Numbered from the stretch's first letter, positions 35,844 through 45,473 are shown. The stretch: DNA of 56,033 bases from Pseudomonadota bacterium (GCA_002862435.1 PKDC01000005.1:1-56033); one strand, 5' to 3'. The notes: a model not told the origin generated them from the sequence alone. Program-made: numbers and translations.

Positions 35844-36035
35844 TTACGTCGCGGGGTAGTCAGCATCCGCCAGCGTTCGCCTGATAGCGCCCTCGTCTGC
35901 CTGCGATTCAACCTTGACCCGCTTGGTCGCCAAATCGATCGACACCTTTGCACTCGGGTCCTGACTATAGATGGCGCGCGTAACGGACTGCACGCAATGA
36001 CCACAGCTCATGCCCTTCACTTCGAACTCATACAT
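35844..36035 (-). CDS. copZ: Copper chaperone CopZ (HMA domain)
   Basis: From ATG 36035 (AGGAG upstream) the protein is 63 residues: a single HMA fold with metal site MSCGHC near the N-terminus and SIDLATKRVKVES in the middle strand. CopZ binds Cu(I) in the cytoplasm and passes it to CopA or CueR. It is divergent from copA, with a CueR-type operator of its own in the shared 148-bp region. The frame extends further upstream but crosses that operator. Confidence 0.9.
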   Translation of the reverse strand: MYEFEVKGMSCGHCVQSVTRAIYSQDPSAKVSIDLATKRVKVESQADEGAIRRTLADADYPAT

Positions 36036-36072
36036 CGTGATGCTCCTGAGACCTGCCGGATCGTGAAATAAG

Positions 36073-36101
36073 CTTGAGCCCTGCCACCGTGGGAAGGTCA
36101 A
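36073..36101 (-). promoter_or_regulatory. CueR-type promoter for copZ
   Basis: On the minus strand, TTGACC (36101-36096) is followed by TTCCCACGGTGGCAGGGCT, a degenerate dyad, giving the MerR-type architecture. It is the mirror of the copA promoter 26 bp away, so one regulator can fire both genes. Confidence 0.65.
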
Positions 36102-36126
36102 GCTGCCAAGGGGTAAGCGTCGTTTC

Positions 36127-36162
36127 TTGACCTTCCCACCGTGGGAACCATCAGCCTATAGG
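36127..36162 (+). promoter_or_regulatory. CueR-type promoter for copA
   Basis: A -35 box TTGACC (36127-36132) is followed by the dyad TTCCCAC-C-GTGGGAA (36133-36147) and then CAGCCTATAGG. The -35 box, dyad core and CAGCCTAT block recur at 45519-45551. The overlong spacer with an operator inside is the CueR/MerR mode. copA starts 22 bp after this block. Confidence 0.75.
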
Positions 36163-36183
36163 CTCCTCCAAGGGAGAACTGCT

Positions 36184-38373
36184 ATGGATAGCCCTTCGCC
36201 GCCAATGTCCGCTGACATTCTTATCGAAGGCATGACCTGCGCATCCTGCGTGCGTCGGGTCGAAAAGGCGCTGAATGCCGTGCCCGGCGTGATCGAAGCA
36301 CAGGTCAATTTGGCGACCGAGCGTGCCACGGTCCAGCACCAAGGAGGCGTCAGCGACGCACAACTTACCGCCGCCATCGAAAAGGCAGGCTATAAGCGTG
36401 GTACCCCGGCGCCTGCAACAACGGCATCAAAAAGGCTACCCGAGTGGTGGCCGGTCGCGCTGGCTGCGCTGCTGTCGGCACCGCTGGCGCTGCCGATGCT
36501 CGGCAGTCTGATCAACGAACACCTCATGCTGGCCGGGTGGCTGCAATGGGTTCTGGCTACGCCGGTGCAGTTCTGGCTCGGTGCGCGCTTCTATCGCGCA
36601 GGCTGGAAATCGCTGCTCGCCCGAACAGGCAGCATGGATTTGCTGGTGGCCATCGGTACATCGGCCGCGTACGGCCTGTCTGTCGTCACGCTGCTTCGCG
36701 ATGACGGTGGCATGCCGCACCTGTACTTTGAAGCCTCGGCCGTCGTCATCACGCTGGTGCTCCTCGGCAAATGGCTGGAGAGCCGCGCCAAGCGCCAAAC
36801 CACGGCGGCGATTCGCGCGCTTCAGTCCTTACGGCCCGAAATTGCGCGCGTCCGCCGTGATGGCATCGAACGCGACGTATCCGCGGCGATGGTTCGGGTC
36901 GGTGACCTTGTGGTCGTACGCCCCGGCGAGCGGATCGCGGTTGATGGCGAGGTCATCGAGGGGGTCAGTCACGTCGATGAATCGCTGATCACCGGCGAAA
37001 GCCTTCCAGTTGCCAAGGAAGCCGGCGCACACGTCACCGGCGGTGCGGTGAATGGCGAAGGGGTGCTGCTGCTGCGTACGCTCGCCGTTGGCGCCGAAAG
37101 CACGCTAGCCCGGATCATCCGCCTGGTTGAAACCGCGCAGGGAAAGAAGGCACCGATTCAGCGGCTCGTCGACCGCGTCACGGCAGTCTTCATTCCGGTC
37201 GTCTTGGGCATTGCACTGCTGACGCTACTCGGCTGGGGATTCTTCACAGGTGACTGGAGCGCCGCGGTGCTTAACGCCGTCGCCGTGCTCGTGATCGCTT
37301 GTCCGTGTGCCTTGGGGCTGGCCACGCCAGCGGCGATCATGGCGGGTACGGGTGTGGCAGCGAAGCACGGCATCCTGATCAAAGATGCCGAAGCGCTGGA
37401 AATCGCACACCGCATCGATACGGTTGCGTTCGACAAGACGGGCACGCTGACTGTGGGACATCCGCAGCTGGTGTCGATCCACGCGCTGGCGGGCGCGGAA
37501 TCGGAGGTCCTGAAACTGGCCACAGCCATCCAGTCGAACAGCGAGCATCCGCTGGCGCGTGCGGTGCTGGCTTCCGCGCGGCAGGCTTCGATTTCGCCTG
37601 TGGTGGCAACCGATGTTCGTGTGCTGCCGGGACGCGGGATTGCGGCAACCGTCAATGGTCAGTCGTACGAACTCGGCAGCACGCGCCTCATGCAGGAGCG
37701 AGGCGTGGATATCCAGGTGCTAGACGGCCCACGAATCGATCTGGAGCGCGAAGGGCGCACGCTATCGTGGCTTGCCCTAGCGGGGGCATCGCCGCGACTA
37801 ATCGGCCTGCTCGCGTTCAGCGATGCACCAAAGCCCAGCGCGGGCGCTGCGATCGCGCGACTTCACGATCAGCACATCGCGACAGTGATGATCACCGGCG
37901 ACCTCGAAGCCGCGGCCCGCACCGTGGCGCAGGGACTCGGCATCGAGCACGTGCGCGCCGAAGTGCTGCCCGCCGACAAGGCCGAGGTTGTTTCAACTCT
38001 GCGCAGCGAAGGCCGAGTCGTGGCGATGGTTGGCGACGGCATCAACGATGCACCGGCCCTGGCCGCCGCTGACGTGGGCATTGCGATGTCGACCGGCACC
38101 GACGTTGCGATGCAGGCTGCCGGCATTACGCTGATGCGGGGCGATCCGGCACTGGTCGCCGACGCCCTCGATATCTCTCGGCGGACGTACCACAAGATTC
38201 GCCAGAACCTGTTCTGGGCCTTCGTGTACAACGCCGCAGGCATTCCGCTCGCCGCGTTCGGCTTGCTGTCGCCCGTGATCGCCGGTGCGGCCATGGCGCT
38301 GAGCAGCGTCAGCGTGCTCGCCAATGCCTTGTTGCTGATGCGCTGGACGCCGTACCGCGTCAGCAATCTTTGA
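36184..38373 (+). CDS. copA: Cu(I)-exporting P1B-type ATPase CopA
   Basis: From ATG 36184 (AAGGGAGAA upstream) the pump has 729 residues. It has one N-terminal HMA domain with GMTCASC at residues 16-22, a CPC channel motif at 373-375, DKTGT at 417-421, SEHPLARAV, and [23 protein letters not shown] with the GMTCASC domain and [14 protein letters not shown] place it in the Cu(I)/Ag(I) exporters. It moves Cu(I) from cytoplasm to periplasm, where the multicopper oxidase and Cus system take over. cueR follows 16 bp later. Confidence 0.94.
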   Translation: MDSPSPPMSADILIEGMTCASCVRRVEKALNAVPGVIEAQVNLATERATVQHQGGVSDAQLTAAIEKAGYKRGTPAPATTASKRLPEWWPVALAALLSAPLALPMLGSLINEHLMLAGWLQWVLATPVQFWLGARFYRAGWKSLLARTGSMDLLVAIGTSAAYGLSVVTLLRDDGGMPHLYFEASAVVITLVLLGKWLESRAKRQTTAAIRALQSLRPEIARVRRDGIERDVSAAMVRVGDLVVVRPGERIAVDGEVIEGVSHVDESLITGESLPVAKEAGAHVTGGAVNGEGVLLLRTLAVGAESTLARIIRLVETAQGKKAPIQRLVDRVTAVFIPVVLGIALLTLLGWGFFTGDWSAAVLNAVAVLVIACPCALGLATPAAIMAGTGVAAKHGILIKDAEALEIAHRIDTVAFDKTGTLTVGHPQLVSIHALAGAESEVLKLATAIQSNSEHPLARAVLASARQASISPVVATDVRVLPGRGIAATVNGQSYELGSTRLMQERGVDIQVLDGPRIDLEREGRTLSWLALAGASPRLIGLLAFSDAPKPSAGAAIARLHDQHIATVMITGDLEAAARTVAQGLGIEHVRAEVLPADKAEVVSTLRSEGRVVAMVGDGINDAPALAAADVGIAMSTGTDVAMQAAGITLMRGDPALVADALDISRRTYHKIRQNLFWAFVYNAAGIPLAAFGLLSPVIAGAAMALSSVSVLANALLLMRWTPYRVSNL

Positions 38374-38389
38374 TCAATCGGAGTTCACG

Positions 38390-38875
38390 ATGCCATCGAC
38401 GACCAAACGACGCTCGCGCCCGACACTAGAACTGGCCGATGCGCGTCACGCGGGCTACTTCAACATCGGGCAGGCCGCCGAAGTGACCGGCGTGTCCGCC
38501 AAGATGATCCGTCACTATGAGTCGATCGGCTTGATGCCGGCGGCGGATCGCACGTTTTCGAACTATCGCATCTACAGTGATAACGACATCCACACGCTGC
38601 GCTTCATCAAGCGGGCACGGACACTCGGTTTCTCGATGAAGCAGATCGAGGCTCTGCTCGGGCTGTGGCAGGAGCGTCGCCGCAGCAGCGCGCAGGTCAA
38701 GAAGCTCGCGCTGCAGCATGTTGCCGAACTGGACCAGCGGATCGCCGAGATGCAGGCGATGCGGGACACCCTTCAAGGGTTGGCCACGCGCTGCCATGGC
38801 GATGATCGACCGGATTGTCCGATTCTCGAAGACCTATCCGGCGGCAGCAGCGACTGTTGTTCGAAGAGTCATTGA
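38390..38875 (+). CDS. cueR: Copper-responsive MerR-family regulator CueR
   Basis: The 161-residue protein has a 21-residue basic N-terminal extension, then the MerR HTH (YFNIGQAAEVTGVSAKMIRHYESIGL). The metal loop is CHGDDRPDC, two Cys eight residues apart as in CueR sensors of monovalent Cu, Ag and Au. Two further Cys lie near the C-terminus (DCCSKSH). It is the expected activator of the three TTGACCTT-type promoters in the element. It is in line with copA and probably co-transcribed, which would give positive feedback. Confidence 0.9.
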   Translation: MPSTTKRRSRPTLELADARHAGYFNIGQAAEVTGVSAKMIRHYESIGLMPAADRTFSNYRIYSDNDIHTLRFIKRARTLGFSMKQIEALLGLWQERRRSSAQVKKLALQHVAELDQRIAEMQAMRDTLQGLATRCHGDDRPDCPILEDLSGGSSDCCSKSH

Positions 38876-38898
38876 ACTTCCGCGATTCCCGGCGTCTA

Positions 38899-39330
38899 AT
38901 GCCCACCATGCGTCGTTTTTCTCTCCACATTGCGTTGCTGCTGGTCTGGTGCATCGGGTTCCAACCCGTCGCGCAGGCCATGGGCATGCACGACCGGTTC
39001 GCAGGCCGTGCGGAGACGACGACGCAGGCGGTGGTCGCCGGCGATGACACCCAACATGAAATGCACTCGATGCACGGCATGCATGGGCAGAAATGCCATA
39101 TGGAGAAATCAGCTACCACGAAGGCTCCGGCGACGGCTGCATCCAGTGGCTGTCAGTGCGGGGGCCATTGCGTGATGCCCGGCTGTGTGGGCACGGTAGC
39201 CGCCATCGCACCGATGACGTTCACTCGCGCCTTCGATCGCCTCACCGATTCCTATGCTGTTGCTGAGGTTCCAATGCGCCCGCTCGCGGCGCATGGCCTC
39301 GATCTGATTCGACCCCCCAGTAAGTCCTGA
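38899..39330 (+). CDS. Secreted His/Met/Cys-rich putative copper-binding protein (CopL-like)
   Basis: From ATG 38899 the protein has 143 residues with a signal peptide (FSLHIALLLVWCIGFQPVAQA). The mature part has HEMHSMHGMHGQKCHM and CQCGGHCVMPGC, both strong soft-metal ligand clusters. It resembles the small CopL-type proteins that precede copper-resistance genes in Xanthomonas, though similarity is by composition and position. It probably buffers copper in the periplasm. An alternative start lies three codons later. Confidence 0.65.
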   Translation: MPTMRRFSLHIALLLVWCIGFQPVAQAMGMHDRFAGRAETTTQAVVAGDDTQHEMHSMHGMHGQKCHMEKSATTKAPATAASSGCQCGGHCVMPGCVGTVAAIAPMTFTRAFDRLTDSYAVAEVPMRPLAAHGLDLIRPPSKS

Positions 39331-39437
39331 AATAAAGCCGCGGTCGCGGCGCAGGCTCTGCCTGCGCGCGACTGTCCGCTGCCGCCTGCGCGATCGGCGC
39401 TGCGCGGCACCCTTCATGGCTTTCTGGGAGATTCCGC

Positions 39438-41273
39438 GTGGTTCCCCGACATTTGCTGTTTCCTGTGTCCCTGTTGTTTCTGGGGATCGCAGGCTGTGCG
39501 AGCGTGCCTGCCGATGGTGGACGTGGCGACGTCGCCCGCCTCACCGCCGAGCACGGCCGTGTTCCCCCTCACGTTACCGACGCCAAGAGCTTCACGGCGC
39601 AAGCGCTGAGTACCCCGCTGTCCGCGGATACCGCCGTGCAGCTGGCGCTGATCAACAACCCCGAGCTGCGCAAGCAGGCCGCGGCCCTCGGATTCGCAGC
39701 CGCCGATCTATATGACGCCGGGCGGCTGGCCAATCCGACGTTCTCGCTGACGCGGCTCGCCGGTGATTCAAGCGCGGGCGCGAACGTCCCGCAGCTGACA
39801 CTTGGCATCGCCTTCAACTTCGTCAATCTGCTGTTCCTGCCCGCAAACAGCCGCTTCGCCCACGCCCAGTTCGAGGCGGCGAAGCTGGAGGTCAGTGCGG
39901 CCACGCTCGATCTCGCGGCTGAGGTCGAGACGGCGTGGTACGAAGCGGTGGGTGCCGAACAGCTCGCGCAGATGCGTGAGGCCGCCGCCAAAGCCCAGCG
40001 GGCCTCTGCCGATCTTGCCAAGCGCTACTTCGACGCCGGCAACATCAACGCGCGCGAACTGGCGATGGAGCGCGCGTCGGCGAGCCAAGCGGTATTGGCT
40101 TCACTTTCTGCGCGGGCCGACGCTGTCGAAGCGCACAGCACACTGAATCGCCTGATGGGTCTGCCAGCAGCGCAATCGAACTGGACGCTCGATGCGCGCC
40201 TCGCCGAGCCACTGCCCCAAGAGGACGACTTGCAAGGGCTGCAGCGCTTGGCGCTCGACAGTCGCCTCGATGTCGCGAGTCTGCGGCAGCGGTCGCAGGC
40301 CATTGCGTCGCGCTTCGGTCTGACGCGCCACACGCGCTTCATCAACAGCCTCGAAATCGGCGTCGAACGCGAGCGTGACTTCGACGGCGCCCTCGATGTC
40401 GGTCCGACCCTGTCGCTGGAACTGCCGCTGTTCAACTGGGGCGGCGGGCGCTTGGCCGCGGCACAGGCTGCGCTCGACCAAGTCGAGGCGGAACTCGACG
40501 GTCGCGTGCTCGACGTGTCGAACGACGTGGCACGCGAGGCTGCGAAAGTGCAGGCGCTGCGCCAGCTCGCGCAGGAGTACCGCGACGTGCTGGTTCCTCA
40601 GCGTGAAGCCGTCGCCGCCCGCATGCAGGAAGAGCAGAACTACATGCTGATCGGCGTCTTCGAAGTGCTCGCAGCAAAGCAGCAGGAGTACGAGGCCTAC
40701 GCCGGCTACATCGACGCGGTCCGCGACTACTGGGCCAGTCGTAGCGCACTGGCGCGCGCGGTCGGTCGGCGTCTGCCGAGCAGCGAACAGGCGGCGGAGC
40801 CGACGATCGATGCGAGCCAGATCGTGGCGCCGAAGCGCAGTGGCATGGATCACAGCGCGCACTCGATGGGCGGCATGGATCACTCGCAACACGGAGGCAG
40901 CCCGAAGCCATCCAGCGATCCGCATGCAGGACATGCGATGCCCGACAGGGCGCCGTCCTCGTCCGGCATGGAGGGCATGGAGGGCATGGATCACTCGCAG
41001 CACAAGACGCCGTCATCCGCGCCCGTAACCGATCCACACGCAGGGCATTCGATGCCCGGCATGCATCACCCGATACCCGATGCCGCTCCGGGTGATGAGG
41101 CTCCCGCGGCCTGCAAGCAAGCTACGGCGCACCCCGACGACACCGTCAATCAGGCTTTGACGCAGAAGTGCGGCGAAGCGCCGCCCGCTGCCGATCCGCA
41201 TGCGGGTCATGCAGCGACGCCCTCGGCACCAGGCACATCGCCCCCTGCAAAGGAGCCTTCCCATGAACACTGA
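39438..41273 (+). CDS. TolC-family outer-membrane lipoprotein with long His/Met-rich tail
   Basis: From GTG 39438 (GGGAG upstream) the protein has 611 residues. It has a lipobox signal (LLFLGIAGC) and two TolC/OEP repeats with coiled-coil and beta-barrel segments (RLANPTFSLTRLAG, then GPTLSLELPLFNWGGGRL). About 144 residues follow from ~468 to the end, rich in repeats such as GMDHS(A/Q)H, DPHAGHxMP and GMEGME. TolC-family tails are normally short. The tail should lie in the periplasm and could bind copper at the exporter entry or act as a sponge. It lies before the MCO gene, where Xanthomonas and Pseudomonas systems have CopB. Confidence 0.85.
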   Translation: MVPRHLLFPVSLLFLGIAGCASVPADGGRGDVARLTAEHGRVPPHVTDAKSFTAQALSTPLSADTAVQLALINNPELRKQAAALGFAAADLYDAGRLANPTFSLTRLAGDSSAGANVPQLTLGIAFNFVNLLFLPANSRFAHAQFEAAKLEVSAATLDLAAEVETAWYEAVGAEQLAQMREAAAKAQRASADLAKRYFDAGNINARELAMERASASQAVLASLSARADAVEAHSTLNRLMGLPAAQSNWTLDARLAEPLPQEDDLQGLQRLALDSRLDVASLRQRSQAIASRFGLTRHTRFINSLEIGVERERDFDGALDVGPTLSLELPLFNWGGGRLAAAQAALDQVEAELDGRVLDVSNDVAREAAKVQALRQLAQEYRDVLVPQREAVAARMQEEQNYMLIGVFEVLAAKQQEYEAYAGYIDAVRDYWASRSALARAVGRRLPSSEQAAEPTIDASQIVAPKRSGMDHSAHSMGGMDHSQHGGSPKPSSDPHAGHAMPDRAPSSSGMEGMEGMDHSQHKTPSSAPVTDPHAGHSMPGMHHPIPDAAPGDEAPAACKQATAHPDDTVNQALTQKCGEAPPAADPHAGHAATPSAPGTSPPAKEPSHEH

Positions 41274-41319
41274 ATTTCATAACCGCGGCGACCGTTGCCG
41301 CATCAACCGGAGTACCCCG

Positions 41320-41631
41320 ATGAACAAGACCCTTCGCCTCGTTTCGATCGTTGCCCTCGGCGCGTTCGCACAGCTCGCCAGTGCGCACGATCCGGCGGAG
41401 CACGCCAAGGAGGCCGCTGCCAAGAACGCCGCGCCGGACTGCGCCGCGATGAATGACATGGATCACTCGAAGATGGACATGAACGATCCGGTCATGAAGG
41501 CAATGATGGCCAAGTGCGGCGGCATGAACCACAACGACATGAAGGGCATGGACCACTCGAAGATGGACATGAAGTCCACGAAGACCCCGGCCAAGACGCC
41601 TGCCGCGCCGGATGCTCACGGGGACCACTGA
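41320..41631 (+). CDS. Small periplasmic Met/His-rich copper-binding protein
   Basis: From ATG 41320 (GGAG eight bases upstream) the protein has 103 residues with a clear signal peptide (LVSIVALGAFAQLASA). The mature part has two MDHSKMDM repeats and further Met and His pairs (MMAKCGGMNHNDM). Such repeats bind Cu(I)/Cu(II) with modest affinity. The frame is open upstream to 41200, but this start fits the signal sequence. It ends one base into the MCO start codon, so the two are coupled. Confidence 0.75.
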   Translation: MNKTLRLVSIVALGAFAQLASAHDPAEHAKEAAAKNAAPDCAAMNDMDHSKMDMNDPVMKAMMAKCGGMNHNDMKGMDHSKMDMKSTKTPAKTPAAPDAHGDH

Positions 41632-43073
41632 TGACCTCTCGACGCGATCTGCTACAAGCGCTCGCGATGGGCGGCGCCGGCCTTCTGGCCGGCGTCTCCT
41701 CCGGCGCGCGTGCCCAGCATGAAGGCCACGACATGTCCGGCATGGACATGGGCGACATGAACAAGCCGGTGCCACCCGCAGCGGGATTGGCGCCGCCGAA
41801 GGCGCTGCAGCGACACTCGCAAGGCTACCTGCCGACCCGCACGCTCAACGGCTGGACGCTGCCGTACCAGCTCAAGGGCGGCGTCAAGGAATTCCATCTC
41901 GTCGCCGAAGAGATCGAGCACGAGTTCGCACCCGGCTGCCGCGCGAAATGCTGGGGCTACAACGGCACGACGCCGGGGCCGACGATCGAGGCCGTCGAAG
42001 GCGAGCGCGTCCGCATCTTTGTTACCAATCGCCTCGGTGAGTACACGACGGTGCACTGGCACGGCATCGATCTGCCGAACGGCTACGACGGCGTCGGCGG
42101 ACTCAACCAGCCGCACATCAAACCCGGCGAAACCTACGTCTACGAGTTCACGCTCAAACAGAACGGCACGCACATGTATCACCCGCATGCCGACGAGATG
42201 ACGCAGATGGCGTTCGGGATGATGGGTCTGTTCATCATTCATCCGCGTGAAGCCGAGGATGTGCCGATCGATCGCGACTACGCCTTCCTGTTGCACAACT
42301 GGGCGCTGCATCCGGGCACCTACCGGCCTGATCCCAGCGTCATGCAGGACTTCGATCTGTGGACGTTCAACAGCAAGGTATTTCCAGCGATCGATCATCT
42401 CGTCGCGCGCACCGGCGAACGCATCCGCATTCGCATCGGCAATTTGTCGATGTGGAATCACCCGATCCATCTGCACAGCAATCCGTTCTGGGTGACGGGA
42501 TCGGACGGTGGCCGTTGGCCACGTGCGCAGTGGCGACGCGAAGTCACCGAGATTGTCGGCGTCGGACAGATGCGCGACTTCGAGTTCGAGGCCACCGAGC
42601 CCGGCGACTGGGCACTGCATTGCCACATGGCGCATCACACGATGAATGCGATGGGCCACGGCATCCCGAATCCCGCCGGTGTTGATCAGAGCGGCGTTCA
42701 GGACGACATTCGCAAACACCTGCCCGGTTACATGGCGATGGGACGCTACGGCATGTCGGAGCACGGTGAGCATCTGAAAATGGGCGTGCCGGGCCCGGCC
42801 AATACGCTGCCGATGATGGCGGGCGATGGGCAGTTCGGACCGATCGAGATGGGCGGCATGTTCACCGTCGTGAAGGTCCGCAACGATCTCGCCGCCGGGG
42901 ATTACCGCGACCCGGGCTGGTATCGCTTTCCCAAGGGCAGCGTGGCGCATCGCGTCAGTGCCGATCCGGACTTCGGCAGTCCGCCGCGCCGACATCCTTA
43001 TGGAAGCGCATCACCAGCACCAGTGATGCAGCCGGCGATGCCGACGATGGATCACTCCAAGCACGGCGGATAA
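41631..43073 (+). CDS. Multicopper oxidase (copper-resistance type)
   Basis: The 480-residue protein begins with a Tat signal (SRRDLLQALAMGGAGLLAG) and a Met/His linker (GHDMSGMDMGDM). Copper ligands are in order: HWHG at 142-145, HMYHPH at 181-186, HPIHLH at 277-282 and HCHMAHHTM at 330-338. Together these form the type 1 and trinuclear sites. The final MDHSKHGG repeats the Met/His motif. It should oxidise periplasmic Cu(I) to Cu(II). It is shorter than CopA oxidases (~600) and CueO (~500), so its exact subfamily is open. Confidence 0.9.
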   Translation: MTSRRDLLQALAMGGAGLLAGVSSGARAQHEGHDMSGMDMGDMNKPVPPAAGLAPPKALQRHSQGYLPTRTLNGWTLPYQLKGGVKEFHLVAEEIEHEFAPGCRAKCWGYNGTTPGPTIEAVEGERVRIFVTNRLGEYTTVHWHGIDLPNGYDGVGGLNQPHIKPGETYVYEFTLKQNGTHMYHPHADEMTQMAFGMMGLFIIHPREAEDVPIDRDYAFLLHNWALHPGTYRPDPSVMQDFDLWTFNSKVFPAIDHLVARTGERIRIRIGNLSMWNHPIHLHSNPFWVTGSDGGRWPRAQWRREVTEIVGVGQMRDFEFEATEPGDWALHCHMAHHTMNAMGHGIPNPAGVDQSGVQDDIRKHLPGYMAMGRYGMSEHGEHLKMGVPGPANTLPMMAGDGQFGPIEMGGMFTVVKVRNDLAAGDYRDPGWYRFPKGSVAHRVSADPDFGSPPRRHPYGSASPAPVMQPAMPTMDHSKHGG

Positions 43074-43085
43074 GGGAGCCGCGTC

Positions 43086-43703
43086 ATGAAGACACTGAAA
43101 ATCATCGTCGTCCTCGGGGTGCTCGGAGGTTTGGGTGCGCTGGGCGTTCTCTATTCGGGCTGGTATCCGATGGGCGCCGACGTGCCGCACAACCGGCTGA
43201 CGTACTGGGCCTTGGAGACCTTGCGCGAGCGTTCCATTGCGCGCGCGACAAGAAACATCAAGGTGCCGCCGCTCGACGAGCCACAGATGCTGCTCGCGGG
43301 CGGTGCCGACTACAACGACATGTGTACGAGCTGTCACCTGAAGCCGGGCAAGACCGAGTCGGAGTTCACGCTTGGCCTGTACCCGCAGCCGCCGAATCTC
43401 GCGCTGAGCGCGGAAGCTCACGGCCATGCGCACGGCGATGCCGACGCCAGCGATGCGGCGGCCAGCGCGGCGCGCCAGTTCTGGATCATCAAGCACGGCA
43501 TCAAGGCCAGCGGCATGGCGGCGTTCGGCAAGACCCATGACGACGCCCGCATCTGGGCGATGGTCGCGTTCCTGCAGAAGCTGCCGACGCTCAACGAGGT
43601 GCAGTACCAGATTCTGACGGCGCGCTCGCCGACGGACCTTGGCCATGAAGACCACGAAGCGGCTGAAGCAGCCCCGCAAGCGGAGAACGCGCATGCGCAT
43701 TGA
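43086..43703 (+). CDS. Membrane-anchored monohaem cytochrome c
   Basis: The 205-residue protein has an N-terminal anchor (IIVVLGVLGGLGALGVL), the haem site CTSCH at residues 80-84 and a distal Met in HGIKASGMAAFGKTHDD. The C-terminus is His-rich (GHEDHEAAEAAPQAENAHAH). It is likely to face the periplasm, and could take electrons from the adjacent multicopper oxidase reaction or serve metal binding. It starts 12 bp after the oxidase gene and its stop overlaps the next start. Confidence 0.82.
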   Translation: MKTLKIIVVLGVLGGLGALGVLYSGWYPMGADVPHNRLTYWALETLRERSIARATRNIKVPPLDEPQMLLAGGADYNDMCTSCHLKPGKTESEFTLGLYPQPPNLALSAEAHGHAHGDADASDAAASAARQFWIIKHGIKASGMAAFGKTHDDARIWAMVAFLQKLPTLNEVQYQILTARSPTDLGHEDHEAAEAAPQAENAHAH

Positions 43704-44181
43704 GTGGCGTTTCAGTCGGGTTCTGGTTCTCGCATTCGCGGTGCTGCTCGCCGCCTGCGGACCGCGGGCGGCGACAGGGCCTCAGTACAGCATCGAAGTC
43801 TGGAAAAGCCCGACCTGCAGCTGCTGCAAGAAGTGGGTCGAGTATCTGCAGCGTGAAGGCTTCAAGGTGACGGTACACGAAGAGCCGGCGATGAATCCGC
43901 TCAAGGCCAAGCTCGGCGTACCCGAGGCCGTCGCGTCGTGCCATACCGGCTTGGTCAACGGCTACGTCATCGAAGGCCATGTGCCGGCAGAGGACATCCG
44001 CAAGCTGCTCGCCGAGAAGCCCGAGGCGCGCGGCCTCTCGGCACCGGGCATGCCGATCGGCTCACCGGGCATGGAGGTCGACGGCCAGCACGATCCGTAC
44101 GAAACCGTTCTCTTCAATGCCGATGGAACAACCAAGACGTTTGCCGAGCATGGCGATCGATCTGCGGCGGCGAAGCCGTGA
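43693..44181 (+). CDS. DUF411 metal-binding lipoprotein
   Basis: From ATG 43693 the protein has 162 residues. A lipoprotein signal ends in LLAAC, and the DUF411 core follows with WKSPTCSCCKKWVEYLQREG and a later Cys-His (ASCHTGLV). DUF411 proteins are copper-linked and recur in copper- and silver-resistance loci. It is tethered to a membrane facing the periplasm, where it could bind Cu(I). The start overlaps the cytochrome stop, and the stop overlaps the next GTG. Confidence 0.85.
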   Translation: MRIEWRFSRVLVLAFAVLLAACGPRAATGPQYSIEVWKSPTCSCCKKWVEYLQREGFKVTVHEEPAMNPLKAKLGVPEAVASCHTGLVNGYVIEGHVPAEDIRKLLAEKPEARGLSAPGMPIGSPGMEVDGQHDPYETVLFNADGTTKTFAEHGDRSAAAKP

Positions 44182-45473
44182 ACGCACTTCGTCACGCGTC
44201 CTGGATGCAGCCATTGCTGGAGCAGTGGCGCCGCGATCCCGGTGGCACCTACTTGGGCTGGTTCCTATGGGAGGAACGGCTCAAGAATTTCCGCTCGATC
44301 CGTCGTGGTGTCGAAACGGTCGTCGAAGAGATCGAGGCGAATCGCTTCGGCAATGTTTATAAGGGCTCGACGCTCGAAACGGTCGTCGGCTCGATTGCCG
44401 AGCAGCGGCAGATTTTCAAAGGCGCGGACCATGCGTTCCTGTGGAAACCGAAACTGCGCATCCCCGACATCTACGAAGATCGGGCCAACCAGCAGGCTTT
44501 CGGGCGCTTTCTCGACGCTTGCGCATGCTGTCATCACGAAGCCGCAGTGCTCAGCGCAATTCATCAGCTCGATGCCGCCAAGATCAAAGGGCTCGGGCCG
44601 GCAGCAGCGAACCTGCTGTACTTCCTGCATCCCACGCTGGTGCCGCCGTTCAATACCGCGATCGTGCGCGGCTATAACCGCGTCACCGGCGCCAAGGTCA
44701 AGCTCGGCCGCTGGGACGAGTACCTTGCGATGCGGCAGGGCATGCTCGAACTCAACGCCGCCTATCGGACGCAGTTGTCGAACGATCTCGGAGCGATCGC
44801 CGGCTTCCTGTTCGACGTTGGCTCGGATCGCTATCCGCTGCCGGCCGACACAGCCGACGATGACGCGCTGCTGCATTGGCAGGCCGACCTCGCACGCGTT
44901 CGCGAAGAAGGGGCGCGTGAACTGAAGGCGCAGAATCAGGCGCGTGAAGCTGATCTGACGCATACGCAAATTCAGGGCTGGCTGCGCGACCTTGGTCGTG
45001 CGCTCGGCTTTCGCGTCTGGATTGCCAGCAATGATCGCGGGCGCAGCTACGAAGGCGGCCGGCTTGGCGATGGCTGTCTCGACAGCCTGCCGATGCCTAT
45101 CGTCAACTGTGGCGCCGAAGATACGATCCGTCTGATCGACGTACTGTGGCTCGCGCCCGATCAGGATATCGTCGCGGCTGCTTTCGAAGTCGAGCACAGC
45201 ACCAGCATTTATTCCGGCATCGTGCGCATGCTTGATCTCGCGCTGGGCCTTCCTGATCATCTGGCCGGTGCGTATTTTCTCGTCGCACCGGATGACCGCG
45301 AAGAGGCCGTGCGTACGCAGTTCGCGCGGCCGGCATTCAGTCGAGTTTCCGAACTCGATCTGCGCTTTCTGCCATACGACGCCCTGCGCGAGAACCGACT
45401 CGCGATGGCCCGGTTCGGCAGCGGATTGAAAGCGGTTCAGGCAATCGCCAAGCCGCTTCGGGGACTGTCGTGA
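44178..45473 (+). CDS. HhH and nuclease-like domain protein of unknown function
   Basis: From GTG 44178 the protein has 431 residues and no signal peptide, unlike its neighbours. The middle contains a helix-hairpin-helix-like segment (IKGLGPAAANLLYFLHPTLV). The C-terminal third has DVLWLAPDQDIVAAAFEVEH and STSIYSGIVRMLDLALGL, which resemble PD-(D/E)xK-type endonuclease cores seen in restriction and repair enzymes. The catalytic residues are not certain. It is translationally coupled to the DUF411 gene (GTGA overlap), an odd position for a DNA enzyme. I would not assign an activity. Confidence 0.72.
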   Translation: MNALRHASWMQPLLEQWRRDPGGTYLGWFLWEERLKNFRSIRRGVETVVEEIEANRFGNVYKGSTLETVVGSIAEQRQIFKGADHAFLWKPKLRIPDIYEDRANQQAFGRFLDACACCHHEAAVLSAIHQLDAAKIKGLGPAAANLLYFLHPTLVPPFNTAIVRGYNRVTGAKVKLGRWDEYLAMRQGMLELNAAYRTQLSNDLGAIAGFLFDVGSDRYPLPADTADDDALLHWQADLARVREEGARELKAQNQAREADLTHTQIQGWLRDLGRALGFRVWIASNDRGRSYEGGRLGDGCLDSLPMPIVNCGAEDTIRLIDVLWLAPDQDIVAAAFEVEHSTSIYSGIVRMLDLALGLPDHLAGAYFLVAPDDREEAVRTQFARPAFSRVSELDLRFLPYDALRENRLAMARFGSGLKAVQAIAKPLRGLS

